Assembly: GCA_024402505.1 (NCBI GenBank)
Contig: JAKSTP010000006.1
Coordinates: 1 to 64,000 of the forward strand
Origin: Treponema sp.
GTDB taxonomy: Bacteria > Spirochaetota > Spirochaetia > Treponematales > Treponemataceae
DNA: 64,000 bases
Reading direction: 5' to 3'
A program made the translations under genes and the position numbers. A model generated the notes under the pieces. That model ran no database searches, was not told the origin of the DNA, and saw only the letters and a program-made list of their open reading frames with translations. Position 1 is the stretch's first letter. Each line of letters begins with the position of its first letter. Positions 8,575 to 15,733 of the stretch are shown piece by piece.

Positions 8575-9023
8575 AGTTTCAATGTCATTCCCGCAGTATT
8601 TTCTGTAAAGCCAAGACTTTTGTACAAAGGTTTGCCTGCTTCTGTGGCGTCCAGGCTTACTTCGGTGGCACCGCGGGCTTTTGCTTCATCAATCAACATG
8701 GTGACCATTTTTGCGGCAATTCCCTGGCGGCGGTAGTTTTTGTTGGTATAGACGTTCATGAGGTGGCCACGTTTTCCGGTAGGGTGACTGTAAGTTGGCA
8801 TAATCCAAATGTAACTCATGGAAGCACAGCCGATCACTTTTCCTTCATCCCAGGCAAGCACTGTAGTCTGGTCTCCATTCAAGAAATAGTTCCGGGAACA
8901 TTCAACAAGTTCATCTGAAAACTGTTCTTCATCGCCCATGCTGTTTACAATCCTAAGCATTTCAAGGCGCACATCCATCAGTTCCGTTAAGTTTGATTTA
9001 TCTGCAATTTTTATTTCAATCAT
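8571..9023 (-). CDS. GNAT family N-acetyltransferase
   Basis: A 150-residue acetyltransferase. MNVYTNKNYRRQGIAAKMVTM (around residue 90) is the acetyl-CoA-binding motif A, and ATEVSLDATEAGKPLYKSLGF is motif B. Nearly all of the protein is one GNAT domain. Its start lies nine bases after the stop of the PIN toxin gene (9033), so it probably belongs to the same minus-strand transcript. Its stop overlaps the stop of the convergent small gene. Substrate not deducible. Confidence 0.87.
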   Translation of the reverse strand: MIEIKIADKSNLTELMDVRLEMLRIVNSMGDEEQFSDELVECSRNYFLNGDQTTVLAWDEGKVIGCASMSYIWIMPTYSHPTGKRGHLMNVYTNKNYRRQGIAAKMVTMLIDEAKARGATEVSLDATEAGKPLYKSLGFTENTAGMTLKL

Positions 9024-9032
9024 TTTAACATC

Positions 9033-9464
9033 CTATTTTTCAAACCAGTTTTCCACCATTAGGGAGGAAACATCTTTAATAGCATCAAAATCTTTTACGT
9101 TGCGGGTAACAAGTACCAGGTTATTTGCAATTGCTGTTGCCGCAATCATGGAGTCTGCCAGAGGAGCTCTTTTTCCTTTTTTCTCTAGTCGGTCACGAAT
9201 ATCCGAGTGAATCCAGCTGGCGTGAATGTCAAAAGGAATAATTTCATAATTTGCCTGAATGAAGTCCACATAAAAGGAAAATAGATCAGACTGTTTTTTT
9301 GAAACCGGAAGTCTTTTTACTCCGTAAAGCATTTCTTCAAAACCCACAGAAGAAACTAAAGAAATATTCTTTGCCTCCTGGATTTTTTTTACTACAGCCA
9401 GATTTGGATGAGGCTTTGTAAGTTCAGAAAGAACATTTGTATCAAGTAAATAGATAGGCTGCAT
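9033..9464 (-). CDS. VapC-like PIN domain ribonuclease toxin
   Basis: A 143-residue PIN-domain protein. YLLDTNVLSEL places the first metal-binding aspartate at residue 8; VGFEEMLYGVKRLP carries the conserved glutamate; LADSMIAATAIANNLVLVTRN carries the third acid and the typical end of PIN domains. Such toxins cleave RNA, often initiator tRNA or rRNA. It overlaps the antitoxin stop by one base, in antitoxin-first order on the minus strand. All acidic catalytic positions look intact. Confidence 0.9.
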   Translation of the reverse strand: MQPIYLLDTNVLSELTKPHPNLAVVKKIQEAKNISLVSSVGFEEMLYGVKRLPVSKKQSDLFSFYVDFIQANYEIIPFDIHASWIHSDIRDRLEKKGKRAPLADSMIAATAIANNLVLVTRNVKDFDAIKDVSSLMVENWFEK

Positions 9465-9775
9465 TATTCGTCTCCCAAGTCAAAATCTTCAGGATGACGA
9501 AGGCCCGGCTCTATTGTTCTTGGAATGTTAAAAATCTCATCGATTTCTTCATTAGTTGTTGTAGCTAACCAGTCGCTAGCCTTTTCCCGCCATTCCATCA
9601 ACTTTTCCATAAAAATCTGGCCTTCAGTTTTCTGTTCCTGAACCATTTCTTCTTCCGAAACAAGACGTGCAACCGGTTTTCCGTGACGAGTAATCTGTAC
9701 TGTTTCCCCGCTTTCCACAAGGTGAATAAAATATGGAAGTCTGTTTTTAACATCAAAAATAGGAACTGCTATCAT
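9464..9775 (-). CDS. Phd/YefM family antitoxin
   Basis: A 103-residue antitoxin. The N-terminal IAVPIFDVKNRLPYFIHLVES and TRHGKPVARLVSEEE are the classic Phd/YefM DNA-binding fold; the C-terminal tail (WREKASDWL, EEIDEIF, RHPEDF) should wrap the partner PIN toxin. I chose ATG at 9775, preceded by AAGAGGTG, over an in-frame upstream ATG at 9793 that lies before that site. The promoter upstream (TTGACG/TAATCT) points into it. The tail is nearly duplicated in the small gene at 8392. Confidence 0.88.
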   Translation of the reverse strand: MIAVPIFDVKNRLPYFIHLVESGETVQITRHGKPVARLVSEEEMVQEQKTEGQIFMEKLMEWREKASDWLATTTNEEIDEIFNIPRTIEPGLRHPEDFDLGDE

Positions 9776-9793
9776 CTGGCACCTCTTGCACAT

Positions 9794-9822
9794 AGATTAG
9801 CAGATAAAACTGTTGGCGTCAA
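9794..9822 (-). promoter_or_regulatory. Promoter of the Phd/PIN operon
   Basis: On the minus strand, TTGACG (9822-9817) and TAATCT (9799-9794) are 17 bases apart, placing the transcription start near 9787, just upstream of the AAGAGGTG ribosome site of the antitoxin. Confidence 0.5.
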
Positions 9823-9929
9823 ATTTATTCCTATATTTTCACAATTATAGCCATATTGCTTTTACAATCAGAGCCACAATCAAAATCCAGAACAGAATAA
9901 TGGGAAGTGCGTAATACCATTTTTTAGGT

Positions 9930-10280
9930 TCAAAACACTACCTTCCCATCCACAATTTTTACACCCTCGGCTTTGAGCATTTTTTCCTGAATCTGTGGGC
10001 CACCCATCCCAAAGTTTGCACCCATTTTGCCGGTGGAATTTACAACACGATGGCATGGAACCGGCGGAAAATCCTTCCATTCAGGACCAGGACCTTCTGT
10101 TTTATAGCCAACTTCCCGGGCAAGTTCCCAGAAAGGTACAGGATTTTTGTGCATCACGTTTCCTACAACCCGTGCAAGATGTTTGTCCCCAGCTTTTTCT
10201 GCAACCTGGCCGTAAGTCAGCACCTGCCCCTGAGGAATGTTTCGCACAATATCGTAGATTTTCAGTTCAAGTTCAGTCAT
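9930..10280 (-). CDS. MGMT-like DNA-binding alkyltransferase domain protein
   Basis: A 116-residue protein equal to the C-terminal DNA-binding domain of O6-alkylguanine-DNA alkyltransferase. The helix-turn-helix part is LTYGQVAEKAGDKHLARVVGNVMHKNP, and the active-site motif reads PCHRVVNSTGK. True ATL proteins of this size usually replace the cysteine (PWHRV); here it is kept, so methyl transfer remains possible. Its ATG follows directly on the stop of the ferredoxin-like gene (TAGATG). The gene ends GTG-TTT-TGA; a +1 shift at that point would add a hydrophobic tail. Confidence 0.85.
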   Translation of the reverse strand: MTELELKIYDIVRNIPQGQVLTYGQVAEKAGDKHLARVVGNVMHKNPVPFWELAREVGYKTEGPGPEWKDFPPVPCHRVVNSTGKMGANFGMGGPQIQEKMLKAEGVKIVDGKVVF

Positions 10281-11102
10281 CTATTTTAAGGCCCCTTTTG
10301 GACATACTTTTGTACATTCCATGCAGAAAATACATTCTGTTCCATTCTTGCGTTTTCTGGAATTGTCTGTCATATCAACATCCATAGGACAGGCTTTTTT
10401 ACATACACCGCAGGAAACACATTTTTCTTTATCGCAACAAACTCTGGAAATTGAAAAATAAGACATTGGTTTTAAAAACACAGTGATTGGACAAATGTAT
10501 TTGCAGAAGGCACGATTGTCTTTAAACACAAAAGCAAGACTAATCCCCAAAACATAATAAACGGCATTTCCAATCACAAAAGCCCAGAACATAATATTTT
10601 CAATTTGATCCGGATTTTTAAGAAGCAGAATTACAACAAAAGCCAAGGCTGCAAGGAAGAAAATATAGCGAATCCAACCAATATTTTTTCGTTCCATTTT
10701 AGGTGTTTTATATGGAAGAAAATCTAAAACCATGGCGGTCCAGCAGGCATAACCACACCAGCCGCGACCAAACAATAACGGGCCAAAGATTTTTGCAATT
10801 GCATAATGAATTACCGCAGCCTGAAATCCACCAGTAAAAAGATAATACCAAAAGCCTTCAATCTGCATGTTTTCGTTGCCAAGGAAACCAAGTCCAACAA
10901 GCATATAAGTTCCAACAAGGAGCTGAGTAACTCGACGGGCATGTTTATAACCTCTGGCAAAAAGCATAAGGCCAGTAAAAATTGAAAGCCCAATATAGGA
11001 AAAATTCAAAAAGAAGAAAAAATTATCTTTTGTTTGCCACAAAGTTACGGCAATGGCTTCAAATAAAGCAAGCATCAAAATTGGTGCAATATATTTTCTC
11101 AT
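10281..11102 (-). CDS. Membrane 4Fe-4S binding protein, NapH/polyferredoxin-like
   Basis: A 273-residue protein with about five membrane segments in the first 200 residues and two C-terminal 4Fe-4S motifs, CVSCGVCKKACP and CIFCMECTKVCP. FGRGWCGYACWTA in the middle is the cysteine-bearing loop typical of NapH/YccM/RdxA-like proteins. It probably passes electrons across or along the membrane; partner unknown. It is the first gene of a pair with the alkyltransferase-like gene, stop and start being adjacent. No ribosome site is present and TAGAAT lies six bases upstream of the ATG, suggesting a leaderless message. Confidence 0.85.
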   Translation of the reverse strand: MRKYIAPILMLALFEAIAVTLWQTKDNFFFFLNFSYIGLSIFTGLMLFARGYKHARRVTQLLVGTYMLVGLGFLGNENMQIEGFWYYLFTGGFQAAVIHYAIAKIFGPLLFGRGWCGYACWTAMVLDFLPYKTPKMERKNIGWIRYIFFLAALAFVVILLLKNPDQIENIMFWAFVIGNAVYYVLGISLAFVFKDNRAFCKYICPITVFLKPMSYFSISRVCCDKEKCVSCGVCKKACPMDVDMTDNSRKRKNGTECIFCMECTKVCPKGALK

Positions 11103-11195
11103 AACATAATTCTAGCATAAACTAGAATAAAAAATAATGTATTTATGTCACAACCAAACACACTCTCTCCAAAATGTTGGCTAACAATATTTATG

Positions 11196-11224
11196 TTGAC
11201 TATATTAATTTTACAAACTATATT
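11196..11224 (+). promoter_or_regulatory. Strong promoter of the candidate type I toxin RNA
   Basis: TTGACT (11196-11201) and TATATT (11219-11224) with 17-base spacing; start expected near 11231, giving a leader of about 90 bases before the small hydrophobic reading frame at 11321. Confidence 0.6.
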
Positions 11225-11320
11225 TAATATACACAATATGTAAATTTGGAAATGCCCAAATAGGCGGCGCCTCCCAAATTCAATCAGCTAATACTGAAAT
11301 TTGACAATGGGAGGCTTGTT

Positions 11321-11419
11321 ATGATTGTTGATAAGATTATTTCAATTCTTGCATGTGCAGGAACTATAGTCTGTGCAGTTATAGCAGTGCTTTCTTACCT
11401 TAAAGATAAGCAGAGTTAA
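11321..11419 (+). CDS. Small hydrophobic peptide, candidate type I toxin
   Basis: A 32-residue peptide: a short charged start (MIVDK), one membrane segment (IISILACAGTIVCAVIAVL) and a charged tail (SYLKDKQS). This layout matches holin-like or TxpA/BsrG-type toxins, but no specific family is recognised. A perfect GGGAGG lies seven bases before the ATG, locked in an 8-bp stem: GCCTCCCA (11269-11276) pairs with TGGGAGGC (11308-11315). The RNA ends can also pair over 13 bp (11248-11260 with 11490-11502). A stem-loop follows the stop. Such locked leaders are typical of type I toxin mRNAs; toxicity is inferred. Confidence 0.55.
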   Translation: MIVDKIISILACAGTIVCAVIAVLSYLKDKQS

Positions 11420-11424
11420 AAAGT

Positions 11425-11461
11425 AAAGCCGCCCTAAAAGTTTTCGACACAGGACGGCTTT
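11425..11461 (+). terminator. Stem-loop after the small hydrophobic gene
   Basis: AAAGCCGCCCT (11425-11435) pairs with AGGACGGCTTT (11451-11461), with one mismatch and a 15-base loop. The T-run is short, so termination may be partial or the hairpin may stabilise the RNA end. Confidence 0.5.
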
Positions 11462-11585
11462 AAACCAATACAGTGGAGACGACCAAATGTTTGGGCATTT
11501 CCTTACTTTGAATATAACATATCTACTAAGTGTCGTCAAACATTCCTTTTGCTCGACGATTAACCTAATAAAAACGGAGGTGTAT

Positions 11586-11855
11586 ATGTGTACAACATCC
11601 ATTTATGAAGCACGAAATAATTTTTCAAATCTGGTTGCGCTGGCAGAAGGTGGAGAACCTGTAGAATTGACCCGCTATAACAAACCAGTAGCTGTGATTA
11701 TTAGTTATGAAGAGTATGAACAGAGAAAAGCTGCAAAAGGCCCCAGCTGGCTTTCAAAGTGGCGGGAAAAATATGCAGATGTGTTAGATGATGAAGGAAT
11801 TCCTTTGCCACCTAAAGCTTATCCAGATCCAAACAGAAAGATTTTTGAAGAATAA
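11586..11855 (+). CDS. Phd/YefM family antitoxin
   Basis: An 89-residue antitoxin: STIYEARNNFSNL-like start (TTSIYEARNNFSNLVALAEG) and PVELTRYNKPVAVIISYEEYE form the Phd/YefM fold; WLSKWREKYADVLDD is the toxin-binding tail. The start at 11586 has ACGGAGGTG just upstream. TATAAC (11513-11518) with TTGGGC (11491-11496) may be its promoter, overlapping the right arm of the long inverted repeat of the preceding small gene. The PIN toxin gene begins 16 bases after its stop. Confidence 0.88.
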   Translation: MCTTSIYEARNNFSNLVALAEGGEPVELTRYNKPVAVIISYEEYEQRKAAKGPSWLSKWREKYADVLDDEGIPLPPKAYPDPNRKIFEE

Positions 11856-11871
11856 ACGGAGGGCTTAGTTT

Positions 11872-12300
11872 ATGAATAAGGTATATTTATTGGACACAAA
11901 TATTGTTTCTGAATTTTCAAAAAAAAATCCAAATCCAAATGTAATTGAATTCTACGAATACAGAAAAGACCAATGTGCTATTTCTTCTATAACTTTGCAG
12001 GAATTAGTTTCTGGAGTTTCAAGACTTCCTGATGGAAAAAGAAAAAACACCATGGAAAATTTCATTCAAAACTTAAAACAAAATATTGAAATTATCCCAT
12101 ACGACACTTTCTCTGCAGAGATTTGCGGAAACTTTACAGGTAATTTTGAAAGACAAGGGCATCCTCTACCATATTCTGACAGTCAGATTGCAGCAACTGC
12201 TATTTCTAATGGAATGATTCTGGTGACTCACAACACTGCTGATTTTGCACCAATTGCAGAAACAAATTATCTAAAAATGGAAGATTGGTTCGAGGCATAA
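11872..12300 (+). CDS. VapC-like PIN domain ribonuclease toxin
   Basis: A 142-residue PIN toxin related to the one at 9033-9464. YLLDTNIVSEF gives the first catalytic aspartate (residue 8), SITLQELVSGVSRLP the glutamate, and PYSDSQIAATAISNGMILVT the third acid. It is the second gene of an antitoxin-toxin operon and is followed by a good intrinsic terminator. Closest relatives within the window are the other Phd/PIN pair, suggesting duplication or repeated acquisition of one TA family. Confidence 0.9.
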   Translation: MNKVYLLDTNIVSEFSKKNPNPNVIEFYEYRKDQCAISSITLQELVSGVSRLPDGKRKNTMENFIQNLKQNIEIIPYDTFSAEICGNFTGNFERQGHPLPYSDSQIAATAISNGMILVTHNTADFAPIAETNYLKMEDWFEA

Positions 12301-12321
12301 ACAAACAACTCTACGCAGGTA

Positions 12322-12353
12322 AACGCTCTGTCGGGTGACGGCAGGGTGTTTTT
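12322..12353 (+). terminator. Intrinsic terminator after the Phd/PIN pair
   Basis: AACGCTCTGTCG (12322-12333) pairs with CGGCAGGGTGTT (12339-12350), including three G-U pairs, around the five-base loop GGTGA, followed by T residues. Confidence 0.7.
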
Positions 12354-12368
12354 ACAACATACTAAATC

Positions 12369-12380
12369 TACAAGCTTGTA
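12369..12380. promoter_or_regulatory. Palindrome upstream of the HTH-FliM gene
   Basis: TACAAGCTTGTA is a perfect 12-bp palindrome, 24 bases before the ATG at 12405. Its position fits an operator for self-control by the XRE domain of that protein. A clear -35/-10 pair was not identified. Confidence 0.35.
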
Positions 12381-12404
12381 AAAAATATGTATCGAGGTGA
12401 TTTT

Positions 12405-13703
12405 ATGAATGCAGAAAAAACTGGAAATTTAATTTACGAAATCAGAACTAGAAAAAATCTTACACAAAAGGAACTGGCAGAACTTATTAATGTAAGCGAC
12501 AAAGCCGTTAGCAAATGGGAACGAGGCGAAGGTTGCCCTGATGTTTCTATTATGCCTAATCTTGCGGCTGCCCTTGGAATTGAAGTTGAAACTTTGATGA
12601 ACGGAGAAATGCCTTTGACTCAGGATGTTTCTGGCAAGCAGATTAAAGAATATAATTTCCGCCAGCCAGACCGTTATTCTAGAAATATGCAGCGGGATAT
12701 CTGGATGCTGGGCGATACAATCTGTCAGAAAATTAATCCGGAATTTACAGCAATGATTGGAGAGCGTTTTGAAGCAAATGTAAGCTGCGTTGACCAGATG
12801 ATTAATATTGAGTTTTTGCGTTCAATTCCACAAAAGTGCTTTTTCTACGATTTTTCCTTTGCCGAGGGCGGATTATGTATTGAAATTGACGGTGAACTTG
12901 GTAAAGGGATTTTGAAACAGGATTCTAAAAAATACGAATCTATTAATCAGTATGATCTGGAAGTTTTCAAGCAGTTTCACTTAGTGAGCATTGCAGAAAG
13001 TTTAGCCGGTGAAATCTGCAAACGCACAGAAAATGCAATTCCAGGTGATTTATTTGCTGTAAAAAGTGCAAAAGCCTACGGAAATTCCACAACTGCCATG
13101 CAGGAAGATAATGTAATGATGCTGGAGTTGAGCATTTCCTGCAAAGTTGGCAACACACAGGGGTTCATTAATCTGCAGTTCAGCGAAAAAATGCTTGCAA
13201 ACATGATGGAAGCAAACTTTTTTAATGAAGCCGCAAGTAACCGTGTAAAATTCCAGGAACTTAGCAGCATAAAACATAAGCACCTGTCAGATAATATTTT
13301 TGTTGAATTTGGCCGCTATAATCCGGATGCCGTTGAACTGGAACTAGGCAAAATCCTTATTCTGGATAAAAAAGAAACTGAAGGACTGAATGTAGTTTAT
13401 GAAAACCGAGTAATTCACACTGGAAAAGTAATGTCTATTGATGATGATTGGGGTGTTCAGATTACAGAATCGGTTCAGCTGAATAATCTTATTTACGATG
13501 AAGAAGATTATCTTTCTGTTCAGCTTGGAAGTGCCGCTCTTTCTAAGGAAGAAATATCATCTTTGCACCAGGGCTCTTATGTTGTACTAAAACAGCGGGC
13601 CGGCGAACTGTGCAAAATCATCCGAAGCGGAAAGGTAATTGGCACCGGCGAGATTTGCATTGCCGACGACAGATTCGCCATTCGGATTGTGGAGTGCAGA
13701 TAA
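12405..13703 (+). CDS. XRE helix-turn-helix fused to FliM-like and two SpoA domains
   Basis: A 432-residue protein of unusual design. Residues 8-66 are an XRE domain (LTQKELAELINVSDKAVSKW, then LGIEVETLMNGE). Residues 82-265 look like the middle domain of flagellar switch protein FliM: EYNFRQPDRYSR and VDQMINIEFLRSIPQ parallel the FliM signatures FRRPD and SVDQ...EEFIRSIP. Residues about 292-356 and 383-431 are two SpoA (FliN/FliM C-terminal) folds; the second has SGKVIGTGEICIADDRFAIRI. The FliM N-terminal CheY-binding peptide is replaced by the HTH, and the FliM GGxG stretch is absent. GAGGTGA precedes the ATG. It lies alone among TA genes. A DNA-binding switch-like protein is an inference; role unknown. 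Confidence 0.8.
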   Translation: MNAEKTGNLIYEIRTRKNLTQKELAELINVSDKAVSKWERGEGCPDVSIMPNLAAALGIEVETLMNGEMPLTQDVSGKQIKEYNFRQPDRYSRNMQRDIWMLGDTICQKINPEFTAMIGERFEANVSCVDQMINIEFLRSIPQKCFFYDFSFAEGGLCIEIDGELGKGILKQDSKKYESINQYDLEVFKQFHLVSIAESLAGEICKRTENAIPGDLFAVKSAKAYGNSTTAMQEDNVMMLELSISCKVGNTQGFINLQFSEKMLANMMEANFFNEAASNRVKFQELSSIKHKHLSDNIFVEFGRYNPDAVELELGKILILDKKETEGLNVVYENRVIHTGKVMSIDDDWGVQITESVQLNNLIYDEEDYLSVQLGSAALSKEEISSLHQGSYVVLKQRAGELCKIIRSGKVIGTGEICIADDRFAIRIVECR

Positions 13704-13708
13704 CTTTC

Positions 13709-13747
13709 TTGACCATACGTATAGAATATTATATTTTATACGTATGG
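13709..13747 (+). promoter_or_regulatory. Promoter and palindromic operator over the antitoxin start
   Basis: TTGACC (13709-13714) and TATTTT (13732-13737), 17-base spacing. The perfect inverted repeat CCATACGTATA (13713-13723) and TATACGTATGG (13737-13747) brackets the -10 box, and its right arm contains the start codon at 13744. Binding would block both polymerase and translation start. Confidence 0.65.
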
Positions 13748-14001
13748 CAGATACAAAATTAACACTTAAGTTGAATTCCGATTCAATTGTACGGGCAAAA
13801 AACTTCTCAGAAAACAGTGGCATTTCTTTATCAGCAATGGTAGAAAAATTTTTTGACGAGTTGACCCTCAAAAAATCAGAAAACAAAGCAGAAGTAAAAT
13901 ATTCTCCTCTTGTAAATGAACTTTCAGGAATAATTTCACTTTCCACCGATTTTGATTACAAGGCAGAGTATCTCGAACATCTGGAGACAAAATATGAATA
14001 A
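13744..14001 (+). CDS. DUF6364-like ribbon-helix-helix antitoxin
   Basis: An 85-residue protein. KLTLKLNSDSIVRAKNFSEN and GISLSAMVEKFFDEL form a strand plus two helices like the RHH antitoxins annotated as DUF6364; the tail ending YKAEYLEHLETKYE would bind the toxin. Start at 13744: the message seems leaderless, since the -10 box ends six bases before the ATG and no ribosome site exists. The downstream PIN gene overlaps by eight bases, so the pair is one transcript. Confidence 0.8.
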   Translation: MADTKLTLKLNSDSIVRAKNFSENSGISLSAMVEKFFDELTLKKSENKAEVKYSPLVNELSGIISLSTDFDYKAEYLEHLETKYE

Positions 14002-14413
14002 ATACTTTGTAGATACAGATGTAATCCTTGATTTACTTGCAGCAAGACAACCCCACTTTCATTTTTCCGCCTTGCTATTCACCTTCGCCGAAATGGGAAA
14101 ATACGAACTTTACACTTCTCCAACAGTAATGGTAAACACCTTTTACATTTTAAGAAAACAACTGGGAAACGAAAACGCCAGACTAGCACTAAGAAAACTA
14201 CGCCTGATTTTACACATCATCGATTCATCCGAGAAAGTTCTGGATCAGGCTCTTAATTCCAATTTCAACGACTTCGAAGATGCAATTCAATATTACACTG
14301 CCATAAATTCCCAAATCAGCATGATTCTTACCAGAAACATAAAAGATTACAAATCTGCAGATATTTTGATTCAAACCCCAGAAATGTTTTTGGTTGGAAG
14401 CGGGTTGATGTAA
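13994..14413 (+). CDS. PIN domain toxin
   Basis: A 139-residue PIN-domain protein of a different branch from the two Phd-linked toxins: YFVDTDVILDLLAAR at the N-terminus (acidic residues 7 and 9), TVMVNTFYILRKQLG in the middle, and DFEDAIQYYTAINSQISMILTRN near the end with the third acid. Start at 13994 overlaps the antitoxin stop and has GGAGAC upstream. Expected to be an RNase restrained by the upstream antitoxin. Confidence 0.85.
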   Translation: MNKYFVDTDVILDLLAARQPHFHFSALLFTFAEMGKYELYTSPTVMVNTFYILRKQLGNENARLALRKLRLILHIIDSSEKVLDQALNSNFNDFEDAIQYYTAINSQISMILTRNIKDYKSADILIQTPEMFLVGSGLM

Positions 14414-14515
14414 AAGGGAATGCGGATTTTTGACTGCCGATAATTCTACTTCAGAGCGTTTTCTTCAATCTTTTTAATCTGTATTGTATACTGGCAAAAT
14501 ATCTGGAGGAAAATC

Positions 14516-15721
14516 TTGATCAACCTGCTTTCATCCCTTGCATTCATTTTTATTGTGGGACTTTCTATGGCGGCAATTTGCCAGAAAATCAAACTGCCTC
14601 GCATTATTGGCATGCTTGTAACTGGTGTTGTTCTTGGACCTTACGTGCTTGATCTGCTTGATCCGGCTATTCTTGGCATTTCCGCAGAACTTCGAAAAAT
14701 AGCCCTTGTCATTATTTTGATAAAAGCAGGACTATCCCTTGATATAAAAGACCTTAAAAAAGTTGGCCGCCCTGCCCTTTTAATGTCTTTCCTCCCGGCC
14801 TGTTTTGAGATTCTTGGCTTTTCGCTTTTCGGCCCAAAGATTCTTGGCATTACTTTAAAAGAATCCTTAATTATGGGAGCCGTTCTTGGGGCGGTAAGTC
14901 CCGCCGTTGTTGTACCAAAAATGGTTCAGCTGATGGAAAGCAATTACGGCACAAAAAAATCCATTCCACAGATGATACTTGCCGGAGCTTCCCTGGATGA
15001 TGTTTTCGTAATTGTACTTTTTCAGACTTTCGTAAACATGGAAGCAGGTGGAACGGCCCGTGCCATGGATTTTGTAAACATTCCGGTTTCCATTGTAACA
15101 GGTATTGTCCTTGGTATTGCCGTTGGTCTCCTTCTTGCCATCCTTTTTGATTTTTTCTACCGCCGAAATCAGAAAATCCGCAACAGTACAAAAGTGATTC
15201 TTATGCTGGGAGTGGCCTTCCTTCTTATGTCCATGGAAACAGCCCTAAAACCTTGGATTGCCATTTCAGGACTTCTTGCCGTTATGAGTATGGCCTGCGC
15301 TTTTGCCATGAAGGCTGATGAAACTGTAGGTAACCGCCTGTCTCAGAAATTCGGAAAACTCTGGATTGCCGCGGAAGCAATTCTTTTTGTTATGGTAGGG
15401 GCCGCCGTAGATATCCGCTACACTCTCGAAGCAGGACCTCTTGTAATTGCCATGATTTTCATCTCGCTGGCTTTCCGTTCTGCAGGCGTGCTTCTTTCCA
15501 TGACAAAAACCCAGCTCAACCTGAAGGAACGTATTTTCTGCGTTATAGCCTATCTTCCAAAAGCCACTGTTCAGGCCGCCATCGGTTCTGTTCCCCTGAG
15601 TATGGGCCTTCCATGCGGAAAAATGGTTTTGTCCCTTGCCGTTACTTCCATAGTGATTACTGCACCTTTAGGCGCTTTCGGAATGGAGCTTACCTACAAA
15701 AAACTTCTGGAAAAAAACTAA
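14516..15721 (+). CDS. Cation:proton antiporter, CPA2/KefB-like
   Basis: A 401-residue inner-membrane protein with about 12-13 hydrophobic segments from end to end. Motifs such as LPRIIGMLVTGVVLGPYVLDLL and ALVIILIKAGLSLDIKDLKKVG are typical of the monovalent cation:proton antiporter-2 family, as is GASLDDVFVIVLF, which carries the paired aspartates of the ion-binding site. There is no C-terminal TrkA-N domain. The start is TTG at 14516 with GGAGGA seven bases upstream. It probably exchanges Na+ or K+ for protons. Confidence 0.88.
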   Translation: MINLLSSLAFIFIVGLSMAAICQKIKLPRIIGMLVTGVVLGPYVLDLLDPAILGISAELRKIALVIILIKAGLSLDIKDLKKVGRPALLMSFLPACFEILGFSLFGPKILGITLKESLIMGAVLGAVSPAVVVPKMVQLMESNYGTKKSIPQMILAGASLDDVFVIVLFQTFVNMEAGGTARAMDFVNIPVSIVTGIVLGIAVGLLLAILFDFFYRRNQKIRNSTKVILMLGVAFLLMSMETALKPWIAISGLLAVMSMACAFAMKADETVGNRLSQKFGKLWIAAEAILFVMVGAAVDIRYTLEAGPLVIAMIFISLAFRSAGVLLSMTKTQLNLKERIFCVIAYLPKATVQAAIGSVPLSMGLPCGKMVLSLAVTSIVITAPLGAFGMELTYKKLLEKN

Positions 15722-15733
15722 GATTGCCTGGGC

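Noticed and set aside
3200..14413. Prophage or integrative element
   Set aside because: No integrase, capsid, terminase, portal or conjugation genes, and no flanking direct repeats or tRNA were seen. The region looks like a genomic hotspot rather than an intact mobile element.
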